NCBI RefSeq assembly: GCF_000276665.1 | Contig: NW_004955416.1 | Location: 7,927,735 to 7,991,734, forward strand | Length of the DNA: 64,000 bases | Origin: Chinchilla lanigera | Taxonomy: Eukaryota > Chordata > Mammalia > Rodentia > Chinchillidae | Direction of reading: 5' to 3' | In this document: positions 35,342 through 46,251 of the stretch, piece by piece | Numbering within the stretch: position 1 is the first letter of the stretch | Layout: each line of letters begins with the position of its first letter | Position numbers and translations under genes: made by a program | The notes under the pieces: model-generated | What the model saw: only the letters and a program-made list of their open reading frames with translations | The model's database searches: none | What the model was told of the DNA's origin: nothing

Positions 35342-35484
35342 CTTTTTTGAGAGAGTCTCACTACGCAGTTCAGGATGGCCTTGAGTTCACTATGTAGCCC
35401 AGGCTGGCCTCAAACTCACAGTGATCCTCCTGCCTCAGCCTCCAAGTACTAGGATTACAGGCGTGCATCATGATGCATGGCATA
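35342..35484 (-). mobile_element. B1 SINE
   Basis: GAGAGAGTCTCACTACGC to GGATTACAGGCGTGCATC. Confidence 0.92.
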
Positions 35485-35523
35485 AATTATTTCTTAAAAG
35501 GTCCCAATCTAACAAACTAAGTA

Positions 35524-35722
35524 CAGACTGAACATCCTTAATCTGAAAATCTGAAATACAAAATGCTCTGCAAGTTTTTAAGCATCTCTTTCAGATTTCA
35601 GGGCTTTTTAGGTTAGGGTTACAAAACCAGTTAAGTCTATGTAAATATTTTGAAACTCAAAAAACCACTGAAATCTAAAACACTTCTGGTCACAGCATTT
35701 CAGATAAGAGATTTTCAACCTG
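35524..35722 (+). mobile_element. Tigger-like MITE (MER8-like)
   Basis: Ends CAGACTGAACATCC.TTAATCTGA and TCAGATAAGAGATTTTCAACCTG form inverted repeats, with TA on both sides. Confidence 0.65.
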
Positions 35723-36263
35723 TAATACGCTTTAAAGGAAATCATAGCATCTTTATCCTGTGTTATCTTCTCTTTATTGTAATTTTTTAAAGCTTTCTAA
35801 TATAATCTTTCTACTTAAGAGAATGTTAAAATTTTTCCCTCAGTTGATTTTTCCCTCAGTTGAACTACAGATTTAAGATAATCCCTGGCAAAATTCCAAT
35901 GAAACTTTTTTTGACAAAACCTGACAAACTGATTCTTAAATTTATGTGCAAACACAATGTACTCAGAATAGCAAAAATAATTAGGCAAGTTCTATGGGCA
36001 GGATAGCCTTTTCAACAAACTGTGCTGATAGAGTATCTGCAGGCAAAAAGCTGAATGTAAAATCTTATACTTCATACTACGCAATTAAATTAAAGCAATT
36101 AAATTAAAATGGATCAGAGTCCTAGGTGCAAAACCTAAAACTATAATTAGAAATAACAGGAGAAAAATATTCATGACTGAACATGGTTAAGCAAAAAATT
36201 CTGAGACATCGAAACACACTCCCTGGAAGAAAATATTCATAAATTAGACCATCAAAATACAAG

Positions 36264-36460
36264 CTTTTAGTGGGCATCGTGGTGCATGCCTGTAATCCCA
36301 GCACTCTGGGAGGCTTAAGCAGGAGGATTATAAGTTTGAGCCCACTGTAAGCAATTAGCAACCTTGCAAGATGTTGTCTCAAATTTTAAAAATACAAGAA
36401 AGAGGAGGATATAGCTCAGTATAAAGGCTGTGGCTTCGGTTCTCAGTAAAGACACATACA
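36264..36460 (+). mobile_element. B4 SINE nested in L1
   Basis: AGTGGGCATCGTGGTGC, then GAGGATATAGCTCAGTATAA. Confidence 0.85.
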
Positions 36461-36532
36461 CACAAACACACACACACAGAAACAAAATTTAAGTTTTATA
36501 TCTCAAAAGATACTGTTAAGATAATGAACATA

Positions 36533-36639
36533 GGGGCTGGGGATTTAGCTCAGCGGCAAAGCGCCTGCCTGGCAAGCGCAAGGTCGTGAGTTCAGTTCCC
36601 GGTACCGGAGAAAAACCAAAAAAAAAAAAAAAAAAAACC
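36533..36639 (+). mobile_element. ID SINE, young subfamily, target duplication
   Basis: Flanked by AAGATAATGAACATA at 36518-36532 and 36640-36654; nested in the old L1. Confidence 0.97.
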
Positions 36640-36886
36640 AAGATAATGAACATAAGACTAGCAGAAAATACAAATCACCTGCCTTGTATGAAAGTGACAT
36701 AAATACCTCAAAACTCAGTAAGACAACCCAATAAAAATGGGCAAAAGGTTCTGACCAGACATTTCACTGAAGAAAATATAAAAATGGCTAACAGACACAT
36801 GTAATGACATTCAACATCAATGAATAGAAGTTAAAATCACAGCAAGATGCCATTTTACTCAATTAAATGGCTATAATAAAAGACAG

Positions 36887-37062
36887 CCAGGCATGGTGGC
36901 TACTCATGAGTGCAAGTAGGACTCTAGCCTGGGCAACTCAATAAAGCCCAATTTCAAAATAAAATGTATAAAGGTCTAAGAATGTATCTCAATAGCAGAG
37001 CACTTACCTGATATGTGCAAAGCTGGGGGTTTGATGCCCAGTACAGGAAAAAAAAAAAAAAA
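36887..37062 (+). mobile_element. B4 SINE, internally deleted
   Basis: AGCCAGGCATGGTGGCTAC, then AGAATGTATCTCAATAGC. Confidence 0.8.
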
Positions 37063-37145
37063 AGAAGGAAAGAACGAAGAGAGAGAGTGAGGCAGAAAGG
37101 CAGTCTGTTCATCTTGGAAAGGATGTATAGAAACCACAACCATCT

Positions 37146-37285
37146 TAGCCAGGTGGCACACACCTGCAATTGTTAGAGCCCACCTTAGGCAACTTAGCAA
37201 GAACTTTTCTCAATATAAAAAATAAGAAAGGGGCTGGCATGTAGCTCAATATAAAGCCCTGCGTTCAATCGCCAGCACAGATAAC
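37146..37285 (+). mobile_element. B4 SINE, truncated
   Basis: TAGCCAGGTGGCACACACC, then GGGGCTGGCATGTAGCTC. Confidence 0.8.
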
Positions 37286-37309
37286 AAGGGAAAAAAGAAA
37301 CCAAAACCC

Positions 37310-37430
37310 TCAGCAAGGCTTGGCAGCACACGTCTGTAATCCTAGCAGCAGGAGCCTGGGGCAGAAGATCTTGAGCTTGAGGCCAGCCTGCACTACATAG
37401 TGAGACCTGACTCAAAAAAATTTTAAAAAG
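37310..37430 (+). mobile_element. B1 SINE
   Basis: AGCAAGGCTTGGCAGCAC to GTGAGACCTGACTC. Confidence 0.85.
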
Positions 37431-37485
37431 AGAAAGGAGAGAGGGAGGAAGGAGGGAGGGAAAGAGGGAGGCAGGCAGAAACAAG
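37430..37485. repeat. GA-rich low-complexity tract
   Basis: AGGGAGG/GGAGA repeats in the tail of the 37310 B1. Confidence 0.8.
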
Positions 37486-37640
37486 AGACTGAGACAGACA
37501 AAGAGACTGGAACCCTCATACATTGCCAAGAAAAACACTGTTATTGTCACTGTGGAAACATGTAACAGTACTTGAAAGCTCAATACAAATTTATCATATA
37601 GACCAGCACTTCTTCCTACTAATCTCAAGAGAAAACACAG

Positions 37641-37662
37641 ACAGACACACACACACACACAC
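37641..37662. repeat. Microsatellite (AC)n
   Basis: ACACAC run within the old L1 copy. Confidence 0.8.
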
Positions 37663-37732
37663 TTCTAGTCAATCCTATTATGTGAACATTCGTAACTATT
37701 TTTCATAATACTAAAAGTTAAAAAAAATCCAA

Positions 37733-37830
37733 GGGGCTGGGGATTTAGCTCAGCGGCAAAAGCACCTGCCTGGCAAGTGCAAGGTTGTGAGTTCGGTTCC
37801 CGGTACCAGAGAAAAACCAAAACCAAAAAA
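37733..37830 (+). mobile_element. ID SINE, young subfamily, target duplication
   Basis: GGGGCTGGGGATTTAGCTC; flanked by AAAAAAATCCAA at 37721-37732 and 37831-37842. Confidence 0.95.
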
Positions 37831-37889
37831 AAAAAAATCCAAATGTCCATCAAGTGATGAACACATAAACAAAAAGGAACAAACTAATG

Positions 37890-38104
37890 GGTCACAGCAC
37901 TGCACACCTGCAATCCCAGCTACTTAAGAGGCTGAGGCAGAAAGATAGCAAGCTGGAATCCAGCCTGGGCAATTTACTGAGATCCCATCTCAAACTAAAA
38001 TTTTTAAATAGGGGTAGAGAAGTAGTTCAGTGGCAGAGCATTTGCCTAGCATTTACGAGGTCTTGGGTTCAATCCCCAGTACTGCAAAAAAAAAAAAAAA
38101 AAAA
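37890..38104 (+). mobile_element. B4 SINE
   Basis: TGCAATCCCAGCTACTTAAG, then GAAGTAGTTCAGTGGCAGAG and GGGTTCAATCCCCAGTAC. Confidence 0.9.
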
Positions 38105-38397
38105 GAATTATTGATATTTGCAATGTGAATGAACCTCAAAAACATTATGAAGCCAGATATAAAAACTACATTTTGTGTAATTACATTTATTTGAACTATT
38201 CAGAAAAGGAAACTAAAGAAAAAAAGAAAAAAACTATAGAGGCATCAGATTAGTGGTGGGCTGGGAGCAAAAGGGGAACTGACTTGTAAGGTACAAGTCA
38301 TTTGGGGAGGATCAAAAATGTTTTCAAACCACAATGTATAAATCCACAAAACATCACTGAATTCTTCATTTGTTCATTTATTTACTTATTTAAATGG

Positions 38398-38515
38398 CTC
38401 TGTGAGTGAGGATCTCACTATGTAGCCCAGACTGGATTTGAACACATGGCGATTCCCCTACCTCAGCCTCTCAAGTGCTGGTACTGCATATGTGCACCAC
38501 AATGCCCAGCTTGAA
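38398..38515 (-). mobile_element. B1 SINE
   Basis: GAGGATCTCACTATGTAGCC to CACCACAATGCCCAGC. Confidence 0.88.
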
Positions 38516-38679
38516 TTCTACATTTACATGAGTAAATTTCATGATGTGTAAGTAACTGATATTCATAACATGAAAAAGAAAAAACACTAGTAATTTCTAT
38601 TGCTTTATTGAAAGGAACAGCTGATATTTAATTGTTTGATCAATCTTTTTTTATTTTCTTTTTTTTTATTTTAAAGAGT

Positions 38680-39180
38680 AAAACAAGGATAACATAGTAA
38701 TAAGGGGGACTTAGCATATTACAGACAAAATGGTAGGAAATTATCAATGGTTATCGTTTTACATATTATTATCTACAAAATAGTTTCTCAGGAAAACAAA
38801 TAGACAAATAATAGTGNNNNNNNNNNNNNNNNNNNNNNNNNNNNNNNNNNNNNNNNNNNNNNNNNNNNNNNNNNNNNNNNNNNNNNNNNNNNNNNNNNNN
38901 NNNNNNNNNNNNNNNNNNNNNNNNNNNNNNNNNNNNNNNNNNNNNNNNNNNNNNNNNNNNNNNNNNNNNNNNNNNNNNNNNNNNNNNNNNNNNNNNNNNN
39001 NNNNNNNNNNNNNNNNNNNNNNNNNNACACAGTTATGGATAGATTAGTAGGAAAATATCAATGGCTGCTGTAATACATGGTGGTATCTTCAAAGTGGTTT
39101 CTCAGGAAGACAGAGATATGCAAGAAGGATCTAATAAGTAGTTACAGCCTAAGGGTTGTCAAAAATAGCATATTACCTCC
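38680..39180. repeat. Apparent tandem repeat spanning the 210-N gap
   Basis: Left of the gap: AGCATATTACAG, TAGGAAATTATCAATGG, TAGTTTCTCAGGAAAAC. Right of it: TAGGAAAATATCAATGG, TGGTTTCTCAGGAAGAC, AGCATATTACC. The same blocks recur in order at about 320-440 base spacing. The family was not recognised. Confidence 0.6.
38817..39026. other. Assembly gap, 210 N, within an apparent tandem repeat
   Basis: 210 unknown bases in intron 1. Flanking sequences share blocks (GGAAA.TATCAATGG, GTTTCTCAGGAA, AGCATATTAC), so the gap probably lies inside a tandem array. Confidence 0.99.
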
Positions 39181-39494
39181 TCACCAGTGACTCCTTTCAT
39201 GTTTGATCAATCTTGCATTCTTATATTTATCTGAGTAACCAATTTGAAGATTACAACAACCACTGTTAATTTCCCTATCACCTTGTCTGAAATTCTGTAT
39301 TGTTTTTATGTTGCTTTGTTTATGTCTGTGTGTTTGTTAATATGTTTTGGTTCTTTTGTCTTTAAAATTTTAAAAAGTTAAAAATATTTTTTAAAGATTT
39401 TAATAAATTCTCTTTTACAAACTAAGACCTAACAACGTCTCACTTTGCTTTTATTATTACTACTTTGGAGGGTCATTTTGGTTTCTTTTTTCTT

Positions 39495-39620
39495 GTTCTG
39501 TAGTTCAGGCTGGCCTTGAACTCACTATGTAGCCTAGGCTAGCCTCGAACTCACAGCACTCCTCCTGCCTCAGACTCCAGGGTGTGAGGAGTATAGGCAT
39601 GCACCATCATGCCCAGGTTC
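39495..39620 (-). mobile_element. B1 SINE
   Basis: CTGTAGTTCAGGCTGGCC to ATAGGCATGCACCATC. Confidence 0.9.
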
Positions 39621-39710
39621 ACTTGGCTTTCAAAATACAGCAAAATCCCCTTAGAGAGCAGCAAATAACTTATTTTGACACATGTATACATGAATTAAAT
39701 ATATAAACTC

Positions 39711-39893
39711 TAAGGCAGTATGGTGGCAAACATCTATAGTCCCACCACTCTGGGAGGCTGAGGCAGGAAGACCACAAGTTTGAGCACAGCCAGAGTAATT
39801 TAGTGACTTAGCAATATCCTGTCTCAAAATAAAAAAAGGCAGGGATATAGCTCAGTGCTAAGGCCCTGGGTTCAATCTCCAGTACTGCAAAGA
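39711..39893 (+). mobile_element. B4 SINE
   Basis: CTGGGAGGCTGAGGCAGG, then CAGGGATATAGCTCAGTGC. Confidence 0.9.
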
Positions 39894-40980
39894 ATATATA
39901 AATAAAAGAATCAACAACCAGGATCTCATCTTATTAAAAAGCTTTTGTACAGCAAGAGAAATCACCAACAAAGTGAAGAGACAACCCAGTGTTGGATAAA
40001 ATGTTTGCCAGTTGTTCTTCAGACAAAGGACTACTATCAAGAACATATAAAGAACTAAAACAAAACACAGATCCCCCCCAAATTTAAAGACCCAATCTAA
40101 AAATGGGCATTTGAGATGAATACACTTCTCAGATAAAGAAGTACAAACAGCAAATAAATACACAAAAAAATGTTCAACATCACTGGTCGTTCAAGAGATG
40201 TAAAGTAAAACAATGCTGAGATTCTATCTTACCCCAGAATGAATGGCTATCATCAACAAATCAACCAATAACAAATGCTGGCGGAGCTGCGGGGGAGAAA
40301 GGAACCCTTCTCCACTGTTGGTGGGAATGCAGACTGGTATAACCACTGTGGAAATCAGTGTGGAGATTCCTCAAAAAACTAGCACTACAGGTCCTAACTG
40401 ACCCAACTATTCCCCTTCTGGGTAAAGAATTAAAACCTTACACCACAGTGATATATATACAACCTCATGTATTTAGTGGCACAATTTGTAATAGCCAACT
40501 TGGAAAAACCCCAAATGCCCACCAACTGGTGAGTGGATAAAGAAGATGTGGTTTTTTAATACAATAGAGTACTACTCTGCCATAAAGAAGGACAAGCTTA
40601 AGACATTTCTAGGTGAATGGATGCACCTTGAGATCATACTCAGTGAAATAAATCTGACGCACACATATAAATACCACATTCTCTGGTGTGAGAAACCAAA
40701 ACTATAAATAAGGATCAAAATGTATATTAGGTATTGTGAAACAGGCAGAATATATTCAAATAGGGAGAACAAGGGAGAGAGGAGGGGAAAGGAAAGAAGG
40801 GAAAAGTAAAAAAAAAGAAAGGAAAAAAAGGGAAAATGGAAACAAAGCTTTTGTAAAATGGGGAGGGGAGAAGAGATTGAAGGGAGAGTAGGGGAATGGG
40901 GAAAAATCAAGTATGATGAATGTGATCATTATGTATATCTAAAATGTACCAATAAAATCTGATCAAAAATATAAAATGCA
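39893..40980 (+). mobile_element. L1 ORF2 3' end and complete 3'UTR
   Basis: GTTCAACATCACTGGTCGTT, GGTGGGAATGCAGACTGGTA, CCCCTTCTGGGTAAAGAA and GAGTACTACTCTGCCATAAAG follow L1 ORF2 order. The polypurine 3'UTR and tail ACCAATAAAATCTGATC close it. It is less diverged than other L1s here; the frame contains stops. Confidence 0.9.
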
Positions 40981-41362
40981 AAAAAAGGAAGAAAAATGTC
41001 TACTTTATTAGATTAAAATATTTAATAAAATTTATTAGAACCACCCAACAAAAAAAAAAAAAGAAAGAAAAAAGAAAATGGTCCTAAGAAGGACTACAGA
41101 GTAACTCAAAAGAAACAGAACACAGTAAATTAATTCCTAGGCTATAGGAGAACATTAAATTAAAACCATTTTGTCCAGGAAAGGTCAGTTACTTTTATAA
41201 GCATACACTGCTTGATATATGCCCCCTTGTGACAGTAGCTTCCTACACCCCAGAATCCATCACCATTGTAGCAAATCATTATTGAGGCTCAAATGGTAGT
41301 CATGATACTTTCCCTTATATCTACAAGGCTACCAAGAAAAAGTCTATAAGAATAAAGTTCTT

Positions 41363-41525
41363 GTGGGGGATGGTGGCACACGCCTGTAATCCCAGCACTT
41401 GGGGGACTAGGGCAGGAGGATCTCTATGAATTCGAGGCCAGCCCGGGCTACATAAGCAAATTCAAGGCCAGCCTGCACTACACAGTGGGACCTTGTCTCA
41501 AAAAAAAAAAAAAAAAAAAAAAAAG
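41363..41525 (+). mobile_element. B1 SINE
   Basis: GGGGGATGGTGGCACACG to GGGACCTTGTCTC; AATAAAGTTCTTG and AATGAAGTTCTTG flank it. Confidence 0.93.
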
Positions 41526-41599
41526 GAATGAAGTTCTTGACCTATCTCCACAAGAAGTCTTATGATAATAGTTGGGAAGGGCAGGATATTTTTAGTGTT

Positions 41600-41730
41600 C
41601 ATTGTTTTCTTTATTGTTGTAAAAATACGTAACAATATATATGCCACTATAGCTATTTTGAAATTTACAATTCAGTGCCATTAGCCACATTCACAATGTT
41701 GTACAACCACTACCACCATCCTTATTTATG
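41600..41730 (-). mobile_element. Old L1 3'UTR fragment
   Basis: The reverse complement reads GTACAACATTGTGAATGTGG and CACTGAATTGTAAATTTC, the ancient L1M 3'UTR. Confidence 0.65.
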
Positions 41731-41735
41731 CATTT

Positions 41736-41915
41736 GTTTATTTAGTAGTGGGAAGTGAACCCTAGGAGCACTGAACTACATCCCCTAGCCCTTTTAGTTT
41801 TATTTTGAAGCAGGTTCTTACTAAGTTATCCAGGTTGACCTCAAACTTGCAATCCTCCTGCCTCAGCCTTCCAAGTAGCTGCGATTGTTAAGTATATGCT
41901 ACTACACCCAGCTAT
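41736..41915 (-). mobile_element. B4 SINE
   Basis: GAACTACATCCCCTAGCCC, then TCCTGCCTCAGCCTTCC. Confidence 0.85.
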
Positions 41916-41924
41916 TAAACTTTT

Positions 41925-42004
41925 TTTTTTCTTTTTGGTACCAGGAACTCACAACCTTGTACTTGCCAGGCAGGCGCTGTGTCACTGAGCTATATCCCCA
42001 GCCC
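41925..42004 (-). mobile_element. ID SINE
   Basis: TTTTTGGTACCAGGAACTC to GAGCTATATCCCCAGCCC. Confidence 0.92.
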
Positions 42005-42186
42005 TAAACTTCATTTTTAAGCATAGTCCTAAATGTCAAGGACAATACAAAATTATAGTCATAATGTTACCTACTATATAAAACAATCTGTAGTTAGTGA
42101 CCATAGGTTTCTAGCCCCATTTTGGACACATGATTTGGGAACAAGCTTAAATAAACTGAAAGGTAAATAAGTCAAGAAGCAGAATG

Positions 42187-42294
42187 GGGCCAGGGATATC
42201 GCTCAGCAGCACAAGTCCCTGCCTGGCAAGCACAAGGTCCTGAGTTCTATTCCCGGTACCAAAAAAAACCCAACAACTCCAGAGGGAGAGGTAA
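42187..42294 (+). mobile_element. ID SINE with non-A 3' tail and target duplication
   Basis: ID body to GGTACC at 42260, then an A-run, then CCCAACAACTCCAGAGGGAG before the second CAAGAAGCAGAATG. Target duplications at 42173-42186 and 42295-42308. Confidence 0.93.
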
Positions 42295-42602
42295 CAAGAA
42301 GCAGAATGAGTTCAATCATTCATTATCCACTCTTGCTGAGCAAAGACAGAAGAATTCATGAATTGATTATCTTTCAGGCAGTTTTTTCATAAAAACTTAC
42401 ATACTGAACAGGTGAAACCAAGGTTTTACTTCTAAAGACAAGAACCTAAATGGACCTGTGCCAAATCAGCAGTTCTTATCTGAGGACAGGATCTATACCT
42501 TCAATGAAGAGTCTAATAAAGACTTCTCCTTAAAGTGAAAGCCACTGTAGAAATAAGCTAAGAGGCACTGTTCAAATGGTAGCCTAGTCTAAGAGGTTTT
42601 TG

Positions 42603-42620
42603 TCGGTGGTGGTGGTGGTG
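42603..42620. repeat. Microsatellite (GGT)n
   Basis: Five GGT units; a (CCA)n run at 42737-42752 is its complement about 115 bases away, so the two could pair as a hairpin. Confidence 0.8.
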
Positions 42621-42649
42621 TTTAAAGTTAAGTGTTTACTGTTGTTTTC

Positions 42650-42752
42650 CTAACTGCAGTGGTAGGAATGATATGATATACTGGATACGCAACAGGACAT
42701 GCTTAGCATGCAGAAGGCCACAGGTTTAATCCCCACTACCACCACCACCACA
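42650..42752 (+). mobile_element. Old ID-like SINE
   Basis: GACATGCTTAGCATGCAGAA, AGGTTTAATCCCCACTACC. Confidence 0.6.
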
Positions 42753-42982
42753 CATAAACACAAAACAAGGATATATAGAGATTACCACATAAAGTACTAT
42801 GATTACAATAATGACCATAAAGTATTTGTCCTCTTACCTCCACATTCAGACTTCCCACACTTAACTCTATCCTTATGTCTGCTTTCTTAACACATGCTGC
42901 TCTAAAATGGTTTCACAGCAATCATTTATAGAAGCATTTCCCTGAATTTGCTTCTCAGAATACTAGCTCTTTAAGATATAAA

Positions 42983-43174
42983 CCAATGATGTCAAACCTT
43001 TTAGAGACTGAGTGCCTAAACTGCAACCAAAAACCCACTTCTTTATCACAAAGTGCCAACAGTGCAATTAAACCTGAATATCCTATGCCCAGCTGCTGGG
43101 ATGATAGGGTGACTTGCTTCATGTATCAACAGCAGGCCCATTGCAGCACACATGCCATAAGTTCACCACCACTG
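42983..43174 (+). mobile_element. hAT-type MITE
   Basis: It starts CAATGATGTCAAACCTTTT and ends TTCACCACCACTG, with AAAACCCACTTCTTTATCAC inside. The 8-bp flanks ATATAAAC and ATACAAAT are a decayed target duplication. Confidence 0.7.
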
Positions 43175-43360
43175 ATACAAATGTATCCTGAAGCTGGAGG
43201 CAACACCTGCCTAAATGTAAGATTATAAATAGGTGTCCATTTATTAAAGCACTAAAGTTAGACCTAAGAGGATTTTTTTAGCATTTTCATTATTGTAAAT
43301 TTCTCCAAGAGACACACCTAATGGCAAAAGACTAAATGCCATTCCCCTTAAAATCACGAA

Positions 43361-43617
43361 CAAGCTGAGTGTGGTGGTACATCCAGGCAGTATGGGAGGC
43401 TAAGGCAGGAAGATAGCAAGTTTAAGCCCAGCTTGGGCAATTTAGCAAGATCCTGTCTCAAAAAATTTAGGGGCCAGGGATATAGCTCAGTGGCATAAGC
43501 ACCAGCCTGGCAAGTGCAAGGTCCTGAGTTTGACTGCCGGTACAAAAAAATTTAAAAAGGGTCATGAATGTAGCTCAGTGGAAAGGCCCTGGGGGTTCAA
43601 TTTCTAGTACCACTGAA
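43361..43617 (+). mobile_element. B4 SINE split by an ID
   Basis: B1 half to 43469 (GATCCTGTCTC), ID half 43549-43617 (GAATGTAGCTCAGTGG). Confidence 0.88.
43470..43548 (+). mobile_element. ID SINE nested in B4
   Basis: GGGGCCAGGGATATAGCTC to TGCCGGTAC; AAAAAATTTA on both sides. Confidence 0.92.
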
Positions 43618-44055
43618 ATCAAAACAAAACAACAGCAGAAACAAAACTGTCCACTTTCACTATAGGACCTATACTCAAAATCACACTGAAAGTTTTACAG
43701 GGCAGTAAGGCAGATATAAAATTATCTAAGGGGCCCTCTGATTAGACAAGAAACAGTAAAACTAAAAAAAAAATGAAACAGTAGAACTTTCTCTACTTAA
43801 AGCTATTATGATGTTACATATAGATAATCCCAAGAAGTGATTCAAATTAATAAACTCAAATAATCTTGCCAAGTATAAGATCAATATATATTAATCAATT
43901 ATATTTACACAAACTAGCAACAAGCAAATCTAAAAATGAAATTAAGAAAACAATTCCATTTATAATACCATCAAGAAGAACAAAATACAAATTTAACCAA
44001 TGAAGTTCAAGACCTATAAATTAAAAGTAGAGATATTTTTAAAAAAATTAAAGAA

Positions 44056-44157
44056 CTAGCACCTGTAGTCCAACTATCACCAGGTTAATGGCAGAAATAT
44101 CACTTGACTCCAGGCGTTTGAGGGCAACACAGCAAGACCCCAGCTCAATAAAAAAGA
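44056..44157 (+). mobile_element. Old B1-like SINE nested in L1
   Basis: TAGCACCTGTAGTCCAAC, CACAGCAAGACCCCAGCTC. Confidence 0.65.
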
Positions 44158-44607
44158 AAAAGAACTAATTAAATTGAAAGATACCCCATTTTCATATGTT
44201 GAATTACTTAATATTGTTCAGATGGCAATATATATAGGCTCAGTAAAAGGTTCATCAAAACCTAAGCTAAATGTTTTGCAGAAATAAGCTGATCTTAAAA
44301 TTTCTATAAAAATGCAAGAGGCTCAAGAGACCAAAAGAATCTTTAAAAAGAAGAACAACGTTGGAAGATTCATACTTCTCAATTTCTAAGTTTACTATAC
44401 AACTGTAATAGTTAAGACAGAGTGGTAATGACATAAAGTTAGATATATAATAGCACAAACAGAATAACATAAGTTCTGAACAACCTGTACATTTAGAGTC
44501 AGCTGATTTTCAACGACATTGTCAATATAAGTCGATAAGGAGAGCAAGCTTTTAAAAAACTGTTGCTGAGACACCTGGATAGTTTACATGTTAAAAGACA
44601 AATCAAG

Positions 44608-44803
44608 CTGGCCAAGCATGGTGGTACACAAATGTAATCACAGCTACTCAGGACACTGAGACAGCAGCATCACAAGTTTAAGGCCAGCCTAGACAACTTA
44701 GCAAGGCACTGTCTCAAAAAATAAAAAGGGCTAGGGACATAGCTCAATGTAGAATGCTCACCTACCACATGTAAGCACTGGAGTTTAAATCCTAGTACAG
44801 CAA
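44608..44803 (+). mobile_element. B4 SINE nested in L1
   Basis: GGCCAAGCATGGTGGTAC, then GGCTAGGGACATAGCTCAAT. Confidence 0.88.
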
Positions 44804-44823
44804 GAAAAACAAAAGGAAATTAT

Positions 44824-44899
44824 ATAATTAAGTTCAGTGTTATAACACTATTAAGAAGCTCATAATTAAGTTCAGTGGTATAACACTATTAAGAAGCTC
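44824..44899 (+). repeat. 38-bp perfect tandem duplication inside an L1
   Basis: ATAATTAAGTTCAGTG.TATAACACTATTAAGAAGCTC occurs twice head to tail (44824-44861 and 44862-44899), with a single mismatch. Confidence 0.85.
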
Positions 44900-44997
44900 A
44901 AAAGAAAACCTATGAAGGGGACAAAGTATTTCTAAATCATGTATTTAATAATGAACTGTTACCCAGGACATAGTTTTTTAAATGCCGCAATGACTGA

Positions 44998-45098
44998 ACA
45001 GAGTGTATATACCTGTAATCCCAGTACTCAAGAGGCTGAGGCAGGAGGATCCTAAGTTTGAAGCCAGCCTGGGCTATACAGCAACATGCTGTCATGAA
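44998..45098 (+). mobile_element. B1 SINE nested in L1
   Basis: CTGTAATCCCAGTACTCAAG to AGCCTGGGCTATACAGC. Confidence 0.85.
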
Positions 45099-45274
45099 AA
45101 ATGGTAACAAAATACCTCAATAATAAAAAGACAGTAACTCAATTTAAAAGCAAACAAAGGATGTGAACAGATATTTCTTCAAAGATAATATGCCAAAGGC
45201 TAATAAGTACATGAAAAGATGCTTTAACATTTATAGTCATCAAGGAAATGTAATCAATTGAACCACAATGACAA

Positions 45275-45385
45275 GCAGTGGCAGGTACTTGTTGTTTCAG
45301 CTTCTTGGAAAGCTAAGATGTGAGGAGAGCTTGAGTCCAGCAAAATCCAGCTTGGTCAACACAGTGAGACTCCATCTCCAAACAA
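45275..45385 (+). mobile_element. Old B1-like SINE nested in L1
   Basis: GTGGCAGGTACTTGTTG, ACACAGTGAGACTCCATC. Confidence 0.65.
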
Positions 45386-45852
45386 CCCAAAAAACAAAAA
45401 CTCCTTATAATGACATATGGCTTAGCAGCCACTAAGATGGCAATAAGAAACAAGAAAATATCAAGTCCTAAATAGATGTGAAGAAATCCCATTTAATGCT
45501 GGCGGGAATCCAGATGTTGGAAAAGTCTGATAGTTTTCCAAAAGGTTTACAGAGTTATTGTATGACCCAGCAATTCCACTTCAAGGTGCATCCAAGGGGA
45601 ATGGACACACACACATATAAAAACTTGTACAGGAATCTTCACAGCAGTATCCACAACAGCCAACAAGTGAAAACAACCCCAACAGTCCATCAACTGATGA
45701 TGAATAAATGTTAGTACAGTGAATAAATGCCACAGTGAAATACAATTTGGCAATAAGAAGAAATGGAGTATTGATAGATGTCACAAGGATGAACTCTGAA
45801 ACCATATATGCTGAGTAAAAGGCGGCACTTAACAAAGGCCACACAATATGAC

Positions 45853-46251
45853 TGTTATGGTTGATAGATTGTGTCAAACTTGGGAGTCTAGAGGCTGGGC
45901 TAAGTGACTCAGCAGGAAGCCAGGGAGCTTACTTTGTATACATCCTGAGCCTGTGCAAGAGGAGGGCATGGAGATTATGTGAGAGCTACACGCCCCTTAG
46001 GTGGGGGTAGCCTGTTTACAATGTAAGGGAGGAAAAGAGGCAGCTGGCCGAGATTCCTGCCCTTTTGCTCTGGCTGCTTTGCTGTTCGGCTGCCATTCCC
46101 CCTTTGCTCTTGTTGCTTTGTTATCTTCTGCCTTGGAGCCAGCAAGTATCGACTGAAACCTCCACAAACTGCAAGCTAAAAAAACCTTTCCTGCCTTCAT
46201 TTTGGGCGTTCGGTATTTTGTCTCAGCAATGAGAGAAAAGAAACCAAGACA
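45853..46251 (+). mobile_element. Solo LTR (ERVL/MaLR-like), 399 bp, inserted in an L1
   Basis: It begins TGTTATGG and ends AAGACA (TG...CA) and is flanked by the 5-bp duplication ATGAC (45848-45852 and 46252-46256). L1 sequence reads straight across the insertion (ACAATATGACT then CCACTTATAAG). A 5-bp duplication with TG...CA ends is typical of ERVL/MaLR LTRs. No internal retroviral genes are present. Confidence 0.75.

Larger units (their letters stand above)
35885..38365 (+). mobile_element. Old L1 ORF2/3'UTR copy broken by six SINEs
   Basis: L1 ORF2 sequence starts around CAAAATTCCAATGAAAC (35890) and reappears at 36655-36886, 37490-37732, 37831-37890 and 38105-38365 in consensus order. 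The interruptions are B4 36264, ID 36533, B4 36887 and 37146, B1 37310, ID 37733 and B4 37890. Confidence 0.75.

Noticed and set aside
37194..37658. 154-residue Leu/Ser/Cys-rich frame
   Set aside because: Covers B1/B4, GA-rich tract and L1 antisense; no domain recognised.
40572..40910. 112-residue Phe/Leu/Pro/Ser-rich frame (and a similar one at 17143-17331)
   Set aside because: It is the antisense of the L1 polypurine 3'UTR.
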